A DNA stretch of 64,000 nt from Salvator merianae. Taxonomy: Eukaryota; Chordata; Lepidosauria; Squamata; Teiidae. Below the pieces are notes generated by a model that worked only from the letters and a program-made list of their open reading frames with translations, was not told where the DNA came from and did not search any database. The position numbers were made by a program, and so were the translations under genes. The stretch is from positions 142,352,048-142,416,047 of the forward strand of contig QVOM02000034.1 in the NCBI GenBank assembly GCA_003586115.2, in the 5' to 3' direction. Shown here piece by piece: positions 51,019-63,230 of the stretch. Each line of letters starts with the position of its first letter. Positions within the stretch are counted from its first letter, which is position 1.

Positions 51019-51122
51019 TTGGAATGTTCACGAGTGGAGTCATTGTGTGTTGGTTCCAGAGTCTATACGACAAGGTGTGTTAGGAGTGAATGAGGCATGT
51101 GGTCGGGGTTTGCAGTCAAGAG
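51019..51122 (+). CDS. THSD7B: THSD7B internal exon E: WNVHEWSHC...VPES segment
   Basis: This 104-nt exon lies between TTGCAATTACAG and GTAAGAAC, phase 2 in and phase 1 out. It reads (S)WNVHEWSHCVLVPESIRQG, then VLGVNEACGRGLQSR and the first base of the next codon. It is the start of the second type of TSP1 repeat in THSD7 proteins (W...W-x-x-C...CG-x-G-x-Q-x-R). The donor is strong. The reading frame stays open into the intron after the donor, but that extension is AT-rich and hydrophobic and does not resemble the family. The next expected exon, encoding AVSC-like residues, was not found downstream. Confidence 0.92.
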
Positions 51123-52689
51123 GTAAGAACAACAAATTACTAGCAATCAAAACTATGGTTTCAATAACTTTTATTTTTATCTCTATGCTAATTAGTGTAA
51201 ATGAAATAGTCATTATAAGATATCTGAAATTAGCTAGACTTTTATGTACCAGTCTTCTAGTAATTGAATGAAATTCACCCCACTTCACTATCCAAAAACT
51301 TTACTGAAGTGTATCAATTTTGCTTTCCTTCATTGAAAATTAAAATATATTCTGAATACAGTACAAGTGATTAATAATTCAAACACCATTTTAATGAATA
51401 ATCTAGCCCCAAATTTTTGTTTCAGTGTAATTTGATAGGGAGGAGAAGAAAGGAGACTATCAGTGCTAGAAGGGAAATGGAAATGTCGGAATAGTAGAAC
51501 AGACAGATAAGTGGGAACAGCTGTCCATAGTTCATTGCATGCCTTTTGTGAGATAACAAGTGGATGAAAGAGAATTAATGACTTCCTAAACACTTAATTT
51601 TGTATGCCATATTTTGGTGTTATTTATTGCCTCTCTAAGTATCTATATCTGGACATTGATAATTAAATTATTCCACAGTGTAACTTCAGAAGTGCAAATG
51701 TTAAAACCTATGGAGAATTAAAGCTGAGTTCTTGGCAGTAATTTTGGCATAGCAGTGAAGAATTTGGTTGTTTTTATAAGAAATCTCAGCAAATGTGTTA
51801 ATAGAAAGGTTATTTTAGCAGAAGGTGATCACATTTACAGTACCCTGTGTCTGAAAGATGAGAATTTTAGATTTTAGTGTTGGGCATAACAGTTGTGTAG
51901 TCTGGGAGCAATAAAAAAAAAAAATACTCTTAAATAAGTAAATGTTTTAGAAAAGTAGAGAATCAAGCCCCTGGGGAGATTTGGCTGCACAGATTTTCAT
52001 TCTAGAAGTTTGAAGCCAGATGTATCTATTGAAATAGAAATACCATTCTCAGATTTATTTCCTTTTCTGTTGCTACACCATCTGTGGATTTCTGGTTCCT
52101 TCTCCCAGTAGATATGTGAACTGTCTAGGTTCACTGTCAAAACTTTAAATCCTCTAATAAACTGCTAGAGGCTGAATATTTGTTTTCTTGGGGAAAAAAA
52201 TCAGAAGCTGATACACTTTTCATTGTGAGGTTCCATCATCTGCCTTTGCCGTTTTGAGCCTATCTTTGACAAAGAATAATCATAGGTGCTTGTTTAGAAA
52301 AGATCTATAGGAATACTTTATATAGCATTTGACAAGCCATTTCTTTGCCCCATTTTGGAGTTTATGGTAATACCAAGTAATGAGAACGACATGGAGTAAG
52401 TAGCTTTTGAACTTTAAACTGAGGCAAAAAACCAGAAATGATAGCTTCAAGAGAATTCCTTACAGAGCAGTGAAAGATTTAGCATCTTTGTCCCATCATG
52501 CTGCACTGGAAAGCAGAAAAATGTGTAATTTGGTTCAAGAAATGATAAAGAAGGGGAAATCTTGCACATTTTTTATATGCAGTCATATGATCTCTAAGAA
52601 ATAAAGGTACCAACAAATGAAGCATCAGCATAAAAAACGCAGAAATGTAGTGTTTGTGCCTAGTTTGACAAATAATTTGCCCATCTTGA

Positions 52690-52830
52690 CTAGTATTTAT
52701 TTTATTTAAGAATTTGTACCCCGCCCTTCATCAGAAGGTCCCAGGATGGGTCAAAACAATAAAAAAATGTGTTTTAAGGATATAGAGAATATGCTTAAAA
52801 CACATTTAAAATGTAACCATCTCTCCCAGG
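52690..52830 (-). repeat. LINE/SINE 3' tail remnant
   Basis: The + strand reads TTTATTTTATTTAAGAATTT, then GTACCCCGCCCTTCATCAGAAGG. This is the complement of the squamate LINE/SINE tail that ends in a GGGCGGGGTACAAAT-type block and TAAATAAATA. Weaker relatives lie at 24090-24180, 29540-29660, 42570-42650, 47660-47740 and 55196-55290. Confidence 0.6.
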
Positions 52831-53216
52831 CAGGAGATAGATGCCTTTTACGTGGACTCTGTACATTACAGTACACGGTGTTTTTCTGAATAGTTTTTAC
52901 TCTAGTTGGGACTAGAGTAGTTTGAATAATCATAGACTTCTAGATTATTTGGTTAGCAGTTGTGGAAATTCTGAGGAAAATTTAATATTGGGTGTGGTTC
53001 CGCATTCGAGGAACATTTACAAATTAGTTGTGGCTTCTCTGTGTTGGTGAAAGATCCTCCAAATTGTCTTCTTTTTATGAGAATTCCTTTCAGTGATGTG
53101 CATTCAGTGTTTTCACACATAGGATCTTTAGACCTGGGTTAGGTTTCACCAACACATGGCTGATGAGTGGGACTCAGGAAGTATGGAGATGGAAGTAAAA
53201 TATCAAAGTTCTAATA

Positions 53217-53240
53217 TCTATCTATCTATCTGTCTATCTA
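53217..53240 (+). repeat. (TCTA)n microsatellite
   Basis: Six units of TCTA with one TCTG variant. Confidence 0.9.
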
Positions 53241-53445
53241 TTATAGAAAAAAAATAGAATTAAAAATGCAAATACAAATTCTTTTACTAGGGTAATTAGC
53301 AACTGTGGTATGATCTGGACAAGGACAGAGCCTGTACATTAAAGAAAAATCACTTCTAAACCAGTCCTTGTTAATCCCTTTACTGCTTATCGAGGTGGCA
53401 GCATCTTGTTCATACAACTGCTGCTGTTCTGAGCAAGGAGACAAC

Positions 53446-53625
53446 GGTCCTTTCTGCACTGGGCCTTCTTCAGGATTATATTCCAGAATAGGGGCCTGCC
53501 AGCTGCATGCTAGTACAGCCAATGGTAGAACCCAGGCAAGGTCTGCTGTAGTCTGCACCAGCATGTGGATGGCAGGCTCTTATCCTGAGATATAATCCAT
53601 AATAAGACCTAGTGCAGAAAGGGCC
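53446..53625. mobile_element. GGCCC MITE, copy 3
   Basis: It begins GGTCCTTTCTGCACTGGGCC and ends AGTGCAGAAAGGGCC. The flanking triplets AAC and AAT differ by one base. It shares ATTCCAGAATAGGGGCCTGC, GTAGTCTGCACCAGCATG and GAGATATAATCC with the other two copies. Confidence 0.8.
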
Positions 53626-55469
53626 AATGAGCCAGAGAACTTACATTTTCTGGTGCAGCATTTCTGCCCAGGGGCTCCTTTAGACAGTACAGGAACTATC
53701 TGCAGAAGTCAGCCATTTTGTTATGCTCTCTGAAGAACCAGGTAGGTCTGGATGCTGTGCCTTTGTTTCATTCCCTGTGGGAGTGCTATCAGACTTCTCC
53801 TCCAGTGTTTTATGGTTAGAATGCTCTAATCATAGCTAACAGTGCAGTGAGAGTTCTCAGGGTGCAGTATTATCTGGATCCTGTGCTGTAGAGGGGGTTC
53901 TTTGGCTGCATAGATGTGCAACCAGAGAGCCTTTGGTACCATCAGATGACAACCTAGTGCTCCCATCACCATCCTACCTGTGATGCTAAAATGTTACAGC
54001 ATTCAAGAGTTGCTAAGAGAACTTTGAAAGTGAGAGTGTAAATTCCAGCAGACCAGGGCAAAGGCAGCAAGGAAATGAGTGGAGAGGAGAGGAGAGGAAG
54101 GAAGGAAGCAGAGGAACACACACACACACTAAAATATTTTGTCAGATGGTTTAAAGTTGTTTTTTCTTTTGATGGTGGTACTATTTTTTCCTAATTCCTG
54201 AAGGGAAAGGTGGTAAACTCAGGGAAGTTTATATCTGTCTGAGCATCTTCTTTCCTGTGCAAGCAGAGTGGACAATCTCTTGGAGGTTCAGGAAAAGGAA
54301 TGGAGGTTAACAGGGATGTGTCACACTCCTGTTTGACAAATATCAACCGCCCAAGACAAGTGTGGAATTGACGGAATTTGACCTCACACCTCTGTGGGTG
54401 TCGGAGAAAAGGGGAAGGGGGCATAAGAGTGGAAGATGCATTTGCCTTTCCTGTGGTCTTTCCTTGCAACTGGGAGAGGGGGAGGACTGCACTGTGCTTG
54501 GCAGAACCTATGGAGTGTTTGGCACACTTGGGCTTGGCAGAGCCCAGGGGAAAGGGAGGGAGAGAAATATCATCGCCAGTTCTCCAATGATATCCTTGCC
54601 AGTGCTGCATGGCCCTGCCCCCTCTCAGTTCCAAGGCCAGCTGGGTAAGAAAGCCCAGTGTTTGTGGGTACCACAGAGGGGGCAGGTGAATGATGCCTTG
54701 AATGAAGTGGTGTAATACCGGACAATAATTTTGCAAGTGTTTTTTCAAGGGTGATAATGGGACAGTTCTTATACTAGGGACTTGTCTTAAATATGTGGGA
54801 CAGCTTCAGAAAAAAGCAAACATACTATTGAATTTCCATGAGAATTGTCTTTACTTTTTTTATCTGCACACTGATTATAGACATTCAAATGAGCATATCA
54901 AAATGCTTGAAACACTTAATCATACACATTTATCTCTGTCTTCTCCTTGTGCAAGCAAACTGATGACATCCTTAACTCGTTAGTTCTACTATCACGAGGA
55001 GCAATTTATTAACAATAATAATTTCTCAGTAAATATGCTTAGGACTTAGAACTGTGTCTAAAATGCAAGAGAGCTCTGTAGAATAATCTGAGAAATTTCT
55101 GATCAGAAATAGCATCCTCTGGTTTTGATGACTGTTGCTCACGATAGAGATTTAATTCCTATGCAGGACTTTAAAAGTTCAGTCCATGCTTTATATTTGT
55201 ATTTATATATTTACTTATTGTATTATATCTCACTCTATATCTTGAGGTCTCAGAGCAGATTGCAACAGTTAAAATATATAAAAGAATTAAAAAATAATAA
55301 TTTTAAAAACTGGACAATAGCCTAGAGACTAATAAAAGCTTTTAAAAAGCTGTCTACACCACCCTTCCCAGTTCAAGCCAATATCAGGAGAGCATCAAAT
55401 GCCTCGTTGAAGAATTACGCTTTAGTCAGGCACTGAAAACCTCCACAAGAAAACCATTCAAAAACCTGG

Positions 55470-56465
55470 TGATTTGTTAGTATTTAGTTTATTAAGATAT
55501 ATAATGACCTCCTCCCTGGTTACCCTCTATCCAGTTTAAGTTTTCTGACTCCCCTGCAAAAAAAGATTGACTCAACTGCAGACATATGCCCTCTGTCTTC
55601 CTCTGAGAATACAGAGGCAAAGAATTCATTTAGCCTTTCTGCAGTCTCAATATCCTCTTTAACTATCCCTTTCTGACCATTATCATCTAATGGTCCCACT
55701 GCTTTTCTGGTTGGATTCCTACTTCTTATGTACTTAAAGAAGTTATTTCTATTTTTCTTGGCAATGTGTTCCTCAAAATTCTTCTTAGCATTCCTGATTG
55801 CTGCTTTGCATTTGTTTTGCCAGAGTTAATGTTCCTTCTTGTTCTCCTCAAAGGAACAGGCATTCCATTTTCTAAATGACTTTTGTTTTTTGTTTTTGTT
55901 TTGCTTTTAATGACTTCTCATACTGCGCTTGTATGCCACACTGGTGTTATCTTGGACTTTGCAGTCCTTTTTTTTCTTACAATTATGTATTCTAACTGAG
56001 CCTCCATTATTGTGTTTGTCAATAGTATCCATGCATTTTGGAGTGATTGGACTCTTCTACTTTTCCCTTTCAATTTCCTTTTTACCAGTTTCCTCATTTC
56101 GTGGAAGTTTCCCTTATGAAAGTTTAAGGTGTCTATGTTAGAATGTGTCGACAATTTACTGCTGAAGTTGAAGGTTATCTCATTGTGGTTACTGTTCCCT
56201 ATTCGATCAGTTACAGTGACATTTTGTACCAGACCCTGTGCATTATTTAGGACGAAGTGCAGGATCCCCTTTCCCCTGGTTGGTTTCACAACTAGCTGCT
56301 CCAGAGAACAATCATTTAGCAGGAATTTTATTTCTCTCATGAGTTGTAAAAAAGTTCACATAGTCTTTGTGAGGGTAGTTAAAATCTGCCATTATAACTA
56401 CTCTTTCATTTTTCGATGCCTCCTTGACTCACTTTCTAAATGCCAGTCTCTTTTGAGAGATTGAT
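55470..56465 (-). mobile_element. CR1-type LINE ORF2 fragment
   Basis: Minus-strand translation is typical CR1 between endonuclease and reverse transcriptase. Readable blocks are LNDCSLEQLVVKPTRGKGIL, LNNAQGLVQNVTVTDRIGNS, NHNEITFNFS, then KCKAAIRNAKKNFEEHIAKK, RNNFFKYIRSRNPTRKAVGP and ETAERLNEFFASVFSEE. The first part is open for 140 codons (56340-55918) and the remainder is shifted. The catalytic reverse transcriptase motif is not included. Confidence 0.85.
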
Positions 56466-58549
56466 TAGGAGGGTGATATTAGACTTGCTTTCTAATATTG
56501 TTATCCACAACCTCTGTAGATAGGGACTTCCTTAGACCTCAGCAGCATGCAGAAAAGAGGTTTCAGTATATTTAATTGTCCAGTATACTGGCCAGTGCAG
56601 AATCACTCTCTATTTCTCAGATAATATAACTGCTGAACTATCCTAAACTATCTTCATGCAACAGCTTTGCAAAATAGAACAGATGCTATAACTTCTAAAC
56701 ACAAAGTCTAGATCAATAAATTGTAGCCATCTCCAGAAGTATATGTTACATTCTGAATATATAATTAATCATAAATTTATAGATTTTCCCTTAATTAAAA
56801 ACAAAACAAAACTTTATGGTGATATAAAAGTATTTTAAGACATTTCTCACACTTCCTGAAATCTATTAAATCTAACAAAGGGGAAGGATATTTTGATAAT
56901 ATTCTTATCAGCTGACTAAGGAATACTGTTGTGTTAAGCTTAGCCAAGAGTTTTCATTAATGCTCTATCTTGCATGTACACAAAAAGTCATTATGCCAAC
57001 TGACAGTTTGTTATTTTTGTTTTGGTTTTAAAGTAAGATGTTTTTGTTAAAAAAAAATGGTGCCAAACTGTAAGCAGTTGGCAGCTGGATTTTTTTTCCG
57101 TTAATAATCATTCCAACGTATCTGGAGCTTCCAGCTTTGTCAATGATCTGATGCAGTTCTTAAAGTGGCTCAGATTAGACTGCCCTTTCATTCTATATTT
57201 CACAGCTTCTGAAGGAATGCTTGCCTGACTTCATCCATATCTGACAACCTCCTGAGGTGATAAATAATTGCCCATGCCAATATACTAGAAATCACTTGGT
57301 TTACTTTATGGCTACTTATCAAACTATCATTGATGAGCTGGGAGTTGTGGGAACAGGAAACAAGTAACAATCCAGGGCTGGAGTTATTGTTGGAGGACAA
57401 ATATGATATATTATCCAACTGTTTAAGTTACAAAACAATTTTGTTGTACGTTCACAGTCACTTCATCATGTATGTTTTTTGTAAGCATAAATTGTCTCAT
57501 AGTGTGCAGAAATTTTGATGTTTAGTATGGTTCCTAAAGTAATTAGATAGTTACATGGTTAAAAAAAGGTGTGGGAAGAAATATATTACATTCTTTATGT
57601 AAATCAATTAAATATGAATAAATACATAATTAATCTGCCCTCTGATCATAGAATGCTATCATTCTATTGTAGTACTCTAAATAACAACATATGAATGTTA
57701 AATCAAATTGTATGGTTACCTCAAAGACTCCCTTTGTTTCCCACAGAGTGTAAAGTGCCTCTGTTTGTTTGTAAACCATTTTTAAATATATTGGATCTTG
57801 TTTCATGCTGTGTCCCTAATCCAAGGACAAAGTCCCTTTCCAAAATCATCTCATCGCTTTCCTTGACAGTACAACAGCCTAATTCTGAGCACTTATTCCT
57901 GGAAGTAAAGGCCATATTCACACAGAATAATTAAAAAAAAAAACAACAAAAAACACCGCTGAGGTTACTCAGAGACAGATTAGAGATGGTTTGCAGGTGA
58001 AATTGTTCACATGTCAGTCTGCCCCTCCTCCCTCCCATGAACATTCTGAACTAGAAAAGGTGGATTAGAGATGGAATAAGGGCACATGTGTGACAAGATA
58101 CCCTCTCTAAGGCACTTTTGAGATGGTAATTTTATGCTATGTGTGAACTCTTGAGATTTAAAAATGATATTCTGTGGTTCTCACATGCAATCATAAAGGT
58201 CATCCAAGCTGTACTTAACTGAAAATGGAAAGAAGAGCAAAGGTCTCTGATGTCCTCCTTGTAGCCACATTAAGGGTGGGAGATGAGGATTGCTGCAGCA
58301 GGTTCTTGCAGTGCTGAACTCCAATTTAGTATTTTGTGCAAAGCAGCACAAATTGTGAAGAGTCTTTCAACAGCCAGACCTGACAATAATACCTGCACTG
58401 ATGCATTTTCAGCAAAGGCAATTTCGTAATTGGCAGAGTTTCAATGAAATAAAGGTGATAAAGAATGGGTAAGGGAAGTTTATATACACGTGACTTCGTA
58501 CAAAACTAGACCACATTTTCTGACTGCTAGCTTGCTCAGTATTGCATTT

Positions 58550-58948
58550 TTGTTGTTGTTGTTCAGTAGTTAGATTGTGTCTGATTCTTCATGATCCCAT
58601 GGACCATAGCAGGCCAGACCCTTCTGTTCTCCATAATCTCCTGAAGTTTGCCCAAGCTCATGTTTGTTGCTTCCATGACACTAACTTATCCTCTTCCCCT
58701 TTTGTCTCCAATCTTTCCCAACCTCAGGGTCTTTTCCAGTGAGTCCCATCTTCTCATTTTGTGGCCAAAGTATTTGAATGCCACTTCCAAATTTGACCTT
58801 TGAATGATTAGTCATAGTTGATTTCTTTTACTATTGGTTGATTTGATCTTCTTGCAGCCCAAGGGACTCTAAAGTCTTCCCCAGCACCACAGTTTGAAAG
58901 TGTTGATCCTTCAGCAGTCAGCCTGGGGAAACCATAGCTTTGAACATA
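58550..58948 (-). mobile_element. BovB-type LINE 3' end
   Basis: Read on the minus strand it contains TGGCCACAAAATGAGAAGAT, GGAAAAGACCCTGAGGTTGG and GGTCCATGGGATCATGAAGA, then CAGACACAATCTAAC, and ends in ACAACAACAACA. These are the 3' words of BovB, also carried by ruminant Bov SINEs. The fragment is decayed and 5'-truncated. BovB is known for horizontal spread between squamates and ruminants; with CR1 and L2 beside it, a squamate source is the simplest explanation. Confidence 0.85.
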
Positions 58949-59662
58949 TAATTATGCAACGTGAAATACTGGAAGACTTGCATGTGTAGTATATGCAGTA
59001 TGTTGTGCGTTTGTGTGTGTAAACATAATTTATTTCTAAATTACTGTCAAAACAATCTGGCATAAAATGGTACAGAGAGGAAAGGTTATTCATATTCTAT
59101 TCTTTAAAAAAGGTCAAAAATAAACCAAAATAGGAAAGAAAGAATAAACATACGAAATTTGAAGACTCATCAGAGTTTTTCACAGAATGGAAACTATGAT
59201 TAATAGGACTAGATGGGAGTCTCAGACCAGATCAGTGAATCACAGGAAACCACGGAATCTGGATCCAAATGATCATAATTCACAGATGGAATTAGGATGC
59301 CTCACTCATCACTGAACACCAGTAGTGTTCTGGCTGTGCTTCTAAAGTTTGGTCCTACTTAGATTTCCTTTATCCAATGTACAACAGCTATGATTCAAAT
59401 GACCATCTTAGGCAAGGTTTCTTCCCTCCTTTCCAGACTTTGTCCTTTCTTTTTCCCTGACTTTTCTTCAGTATATAGATTAAAGGTATCTTTGGAGGGC
59501 CAAACTGTTCAAGGACTTGTTCAAGAGGATGAAGAACATAATGAAAGAGGAAATGAACATCAGTGTCTCTTGCATGCTGATGTGAGGTTCCTCAAGCTGC
59601 AGTCATGTTACATTGTTCAGGTGTAAAGGATTTTATAGTTCCAGTTCCATGACAGTAGTAGC

Positions 59663-60887
59663 TAGGCTTGTGCACGAAGTCATTTTTTGCTTTTCGTTTC
59701 GCAACGAATCAAAGCAAGGAAGCTTCGTTTTCACATGAAAATCCCATGTGGGAGGGGCTTTATTTTTTTTTTTTAAAGTTATTTCTGTGAAAAACAATAC
59801 CTACCTCACCCCCTGCTGTCCACCTCCCTGCCGTCCCCTCACTTGTCAAGTGACGCACCGTTTTTCATAAAACACAAATTGCAGGAGAGACTCCTTTTCA
59901 CCAGGCACCTGTGGAAAAGATGCATAGATTCTGTGATTCATCGATGCAACGAATGCTCCAGTAAGTGGTTGAAAGAATGTGAGACTGCATGAAAAAGCCC
60001 GTTTTCCCTAATCTGTGCACAAACACAAGTGAAAGATAGTCAGTTTTCACTGAGTTTCGCAGTTTTCGATGGGCCTGCCTCTATTCTTTCTGTGTGCGTG
60101 CGTGCACGACTGCAGTTTTCTTTGGTGATCAAATGGATCAGAAATTCTTATTGGCTTGTGTCTTGGTATCAGTGATTGGTCTTTGGATTTTGAGTGACTT
60201 CTTCAGTGGCTTGTTGGGAACCCTGTTTGATGTTGTTTGATTCCTTGCTACCAGGGAAACAGGTATTGTATTTGGCATTTGCTGTTTTCATTCAAAATAT
60301 GGGTGGGAGGGGAGTTAGCAAGAGAGAGGGCTCAGCACGGCTGGCAATGGGCTTCAATGTCAAGAACCACACCAAGAAGACTAGGAGGGAGGAACAAGTA
60401 AGCGCATCAGCAGTAGCGCTTCTAGGCGCTCCTCTTTTCCCTCTCAGTCGACTCCGCGCAGTAGCCCAGACTCAGAGGAATGGAAGGCGGCAGAAAGGAC
60501 AGCCTCCATTCGTGCAACGACTAAATGGAGCAACCGCCTTGTGGATTCCTTCCATCAGGGAATTCAGTCTAGTCATCCTGAGTTCCTCGGAATCGTCCAG
60601 CGCGTAATAGAGTCCTTCCTCAGCTTCATCCAGTGCATGCGAGCAGTGCTGCAAGGCACCGATGCTTCGATGAATCGATTCGACGAATGAGGACAGTGGT
60701 GAAGAAAGAGGGAGACTACGAGCAAATGGCAAAGGTCATGAATTTAAGCGAAAATCATGCTGACCTTCACCATGCGGTTTCGCACTTACCTAAGGGAAAT
60801 GCCATCTTTGCATTTCACACAAAAATGGAAAAAATGCAATTTTCATATGAAATTCGAACGTTACGAAGTCGTTCAAGCACATCCCTA
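59663..60887. mobile_element. CpG-rich hAT-type non-autonomous element (1225 bp)
   Basis: The left end is TAGGCTTGTGCACGAAG and the right end is the complement of TAGGGATGTGCTTGAACG. The flanking 8-bp repeats are GTAGTAGC (59655-59662) and GTAGCAGC (60888-60895), one mismatch. Subterminal TTTTCG/CGAAA words match the element at 21456-22531. The interior shares the block TTGCTNCCAGGGAAACAGG with the element at 12516-13224, so those two are one family. Open frames at 60194-60607 (+) and 60472-60732 (-) lie inside it and resemble no transposase. Confidence 0.88.
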
Positions 60888-61339
60888 GTAGCAGCCCATG
60901 GACAAGGACTTCTCTTTGAACTTCCCAGATCACATTTTGTTCTGCAATGGACAAAACATAATTAAGCAAGATTAATCCAAGACTTCTCAGCAGAGTTTGA
61001 ACCAACCCCTTTTCCTTCACAGAAATAGCCTGTGAGCTGATTTATAATTTCACGATAATTATTGGTTAAAATGTACAAAAGAACTTGGTACTTTCTTATA
61101 TGAACTTTATTGATAGTAATGTGAAGAGTTAGTACATATTTGCCTTCTAAACTGAGCTGAAAGAAGTGAAATGTGAGGATAAAGCCCTAAGAGTAAGTCT
61201 CAGAAAACTTTGATCAAAGACAAGACAGGAAGCAGGACAAAACACAATTGGATTGGGAAAGATTTTCTTTTTGGACCACAGTATTCTTGGTTCTTACTAC
61301 AAAAAAGACCTTCTCCAGGCTCTTGATTCAATCAAAGTG

Positions 61340-61625
61340 CCTGTTCACATTTGCCTGTCTGGTATGGTATAGTAATACCATTATAGGGCAATAAGGATCA
61401 GGCACAACAGTAGCCATCTGCACTTTGCATGCTGGAAAAGCCCTGTACTGAACCAGCAGCACTCGAAGGGCAGATGGCCAGGGCAGGACAGCCGGATTGC
61501 CATGGCAACATCTGATGTGTTCCTGGACATTGCCATGAGAATCTGGATTCTGTGCATGACTGCACAGCTGCAGTTGCACCACCATGCCCACTTGCAACAT
61601 TGCACCCGGAAGAAGGTATGGATCT
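61340..61625. mobile_element. Probable GGGCC-type element remnant
   Basis: It starts GCCTGTTCACATTTGCCTG and carries CATGACTGCACAGCTGCAG, GGATTGCCATGGCAACA and CACCCGGAAGAAGG, words shared with 15402-15680 (there partly on the other strand) and 49998-50452. No right end or target duplication was found. Confidence 0.55.
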
Positions 61626-62229
61626 AGCTTCTCCCAGTCAAGCTGTGGACTGCTAAAAAATATCTGTTGTGGACTGCTGAGGGTGGTTATGAAGGCCCTG
61701 CTTATTTAAATTAAGTATGTATGGTGGGTCTGTTTCAAACAACTGTAGGCATCTTTGGGCATCAGCTTTAGACGTTCTTGTAAATCCTGAATGTGAAGTC
61801 TTTACTAATGTAGTTGGCTGTTAATGACCAACATAGATAATGGGCTCATTCATATTTGTCATGCCAGAGTCTGGTATCAAGAACAAATCACAGGCAGAAG
61901 ACATTGTGTGCCCCTTGTTTGTTTTAGAAGGACAAGACTTTTCCATCTAACTATTTAAACAGATTTTGTGCAGTTCATATGCAATGCCTTGGATTCAGTT
62001 TGAGTCCGAGGCTGAGGCTGATTAACATGGATTAAGTTTTGGACCTAAGGTTGCTCCACCCACAATATAAGTCATATCAAGATTTTAATGATGAATTTAA
62101 AGGGTTTGTGTGAAACAGACTGTTTCCCTCACCACCAAAATCATGCTTGTGCAATGAGCTTGTGGTAATTCATACATGGTTTGGGAAGAGGGTTTTTTGC
62201 CACAGTCATTAAAAGACATGTAAGCAAGA

Positions 62230-62825
62230 CAAATCAGACACATGCTGTTTAGACTACTGTAATGTGCTCTATGTGGAGCTAACCTTGTATATGCTCCGGA
62301 AGCTACAACTGATACAAAGTATGGCAGCCAGGTTGTTGAGTGGGGAGCCTGTTTGGGCATACATCACACCTGTGCTCAAGCAATTACACTGGTTGCCAGT
62401 TAGCTACATGCTTGGCTTATAAAGCCCTAAACAACTTGGAACAACAGTACCTTAAGGAACTCTTCTCCTGTTAGAACACTGGAAGATCCTTGAGATCATC
62501 TAAAGAGGTCTTATTGAGGGCCGTGCATCATATAGAATGCCGCCTTAAGCTGGCTTGAAGCCTGGCCTTCTCAGGTGCAGCACCTATGGAATGCCCTCCC
62601 CTCTGCCTACACTTACAGCTTATAGACACCTGTTAAGAACCTGTCTTTTTACTCAGGCAACCGCTGTGGGAAAGCTTGTTTCTTTACTGGCTGTCCAGGT
62701 CTTTTAATGCATTTTTAACTGTTGTTTTTACTTGTTTCACCCTTGTTTTCAATGTTTTGTAAACTGCTTTGAGATTTTTTTTTTTTAATGGAAAGTGGTA
62801 CAGAAATGTCTTAAATAAAATAAAT
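62230..62825 (+). mobile_element. L2-type LINE 3' end
   Basis: From 62249 the + strand reads LDYCNVLYVELTLYMLRKLQ, then LIQSMAARLLSGEPVWAYIT and LKQLHWLPVSY, the C-terminal L2 reverse transcriptase region. It continues through an AFCEERPSAYNAL-like block around 62575-62610 (GGAATGCCCTCCCC) and ends in the 3' tail TTTTGTAAACTGCTTTGAGA with TAAATAAAATAAATA. Frame breaks show it is dead. The same family occurs reversed at 27640-27960. Confidence 0.82.
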
Positions 62826-63230
62826 ATATAATTGCATTTTCACATATATATCAAAGGCCACTTCCCCTAATGTCAGAAGCTACCTGCCAGATACCAGTTG
62901 GCTCCTCCCGATATTCTTGTATGTAGCAGCATGTGCACAGACTTCACTCCCTTCCACTGCCGTAAGTGCCATTATGTCATTATGAGCTCTTCAGTCCACT
63001 TTCTTTGCTGACAGTAACTGATAGCAGGGAGCAGACTCATACAGACAGCAGCCTCTGCATTTTGAATACAGCTACAGTTGTAGCCCTATTTGGTTAATGA
63101 CACTAGGGAGGAGCCATGGTTGTGGTGCTTCTCCATTTCCTGTTTGGCATTGCTTGACAGTCATTTTTAGAATGAGACGTAGATTTTCAGATTTTCAGAT
63201 GCTAGGCTGCCAGATAATCAGCCAAACTAA

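Larger units (their letters stand above)
28456..51122 (+). other. THSD7B: THSD7B gene, internal part (five exons, four complete introns)
   Basis: THSD7B is a large single-pass membrane protein whose ectodomain is an array of thrombospondin type-1 (TSP1) repeats. The five exons here read in order as the middle of that array. Seen directly: each exon has an AG acceptor and GT donor, the phases chain as 1-1, 1-2, 2-1, 1-2, 2-1, and the exons sum to 783 nt (261 codons) with no stop or frameshift. Paralog choice rests on stretches I recall as THSD7B rather than THSD7A, such as KQSRYRIVIQEAA, ECPDTLFEERECED and LVPES. The protein's function is poorly known; the paralog THSD7A is a podocyte and endothelial membrane protein. 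The signal peptide, the transmembrane segment and both gene ends lie outside the window. Intron sizes are 3623, 9040, 7460 and 1761 bp. Confidence 0.93.

Noticed and set aside
55918..56340. 140-codon minus-strand frame as a host gene
   Set aside because: The translation is CR1 ORF2, so it is annotated as a LINE fragment.
57721..57790. Possible next THSD7B exon (ECKVPLFVCK after CCCACAG)
   Set aside because: The acceptor and the Cys-x-x-Pro look tempting, but the following residues do not continue the TSP1 pattern.
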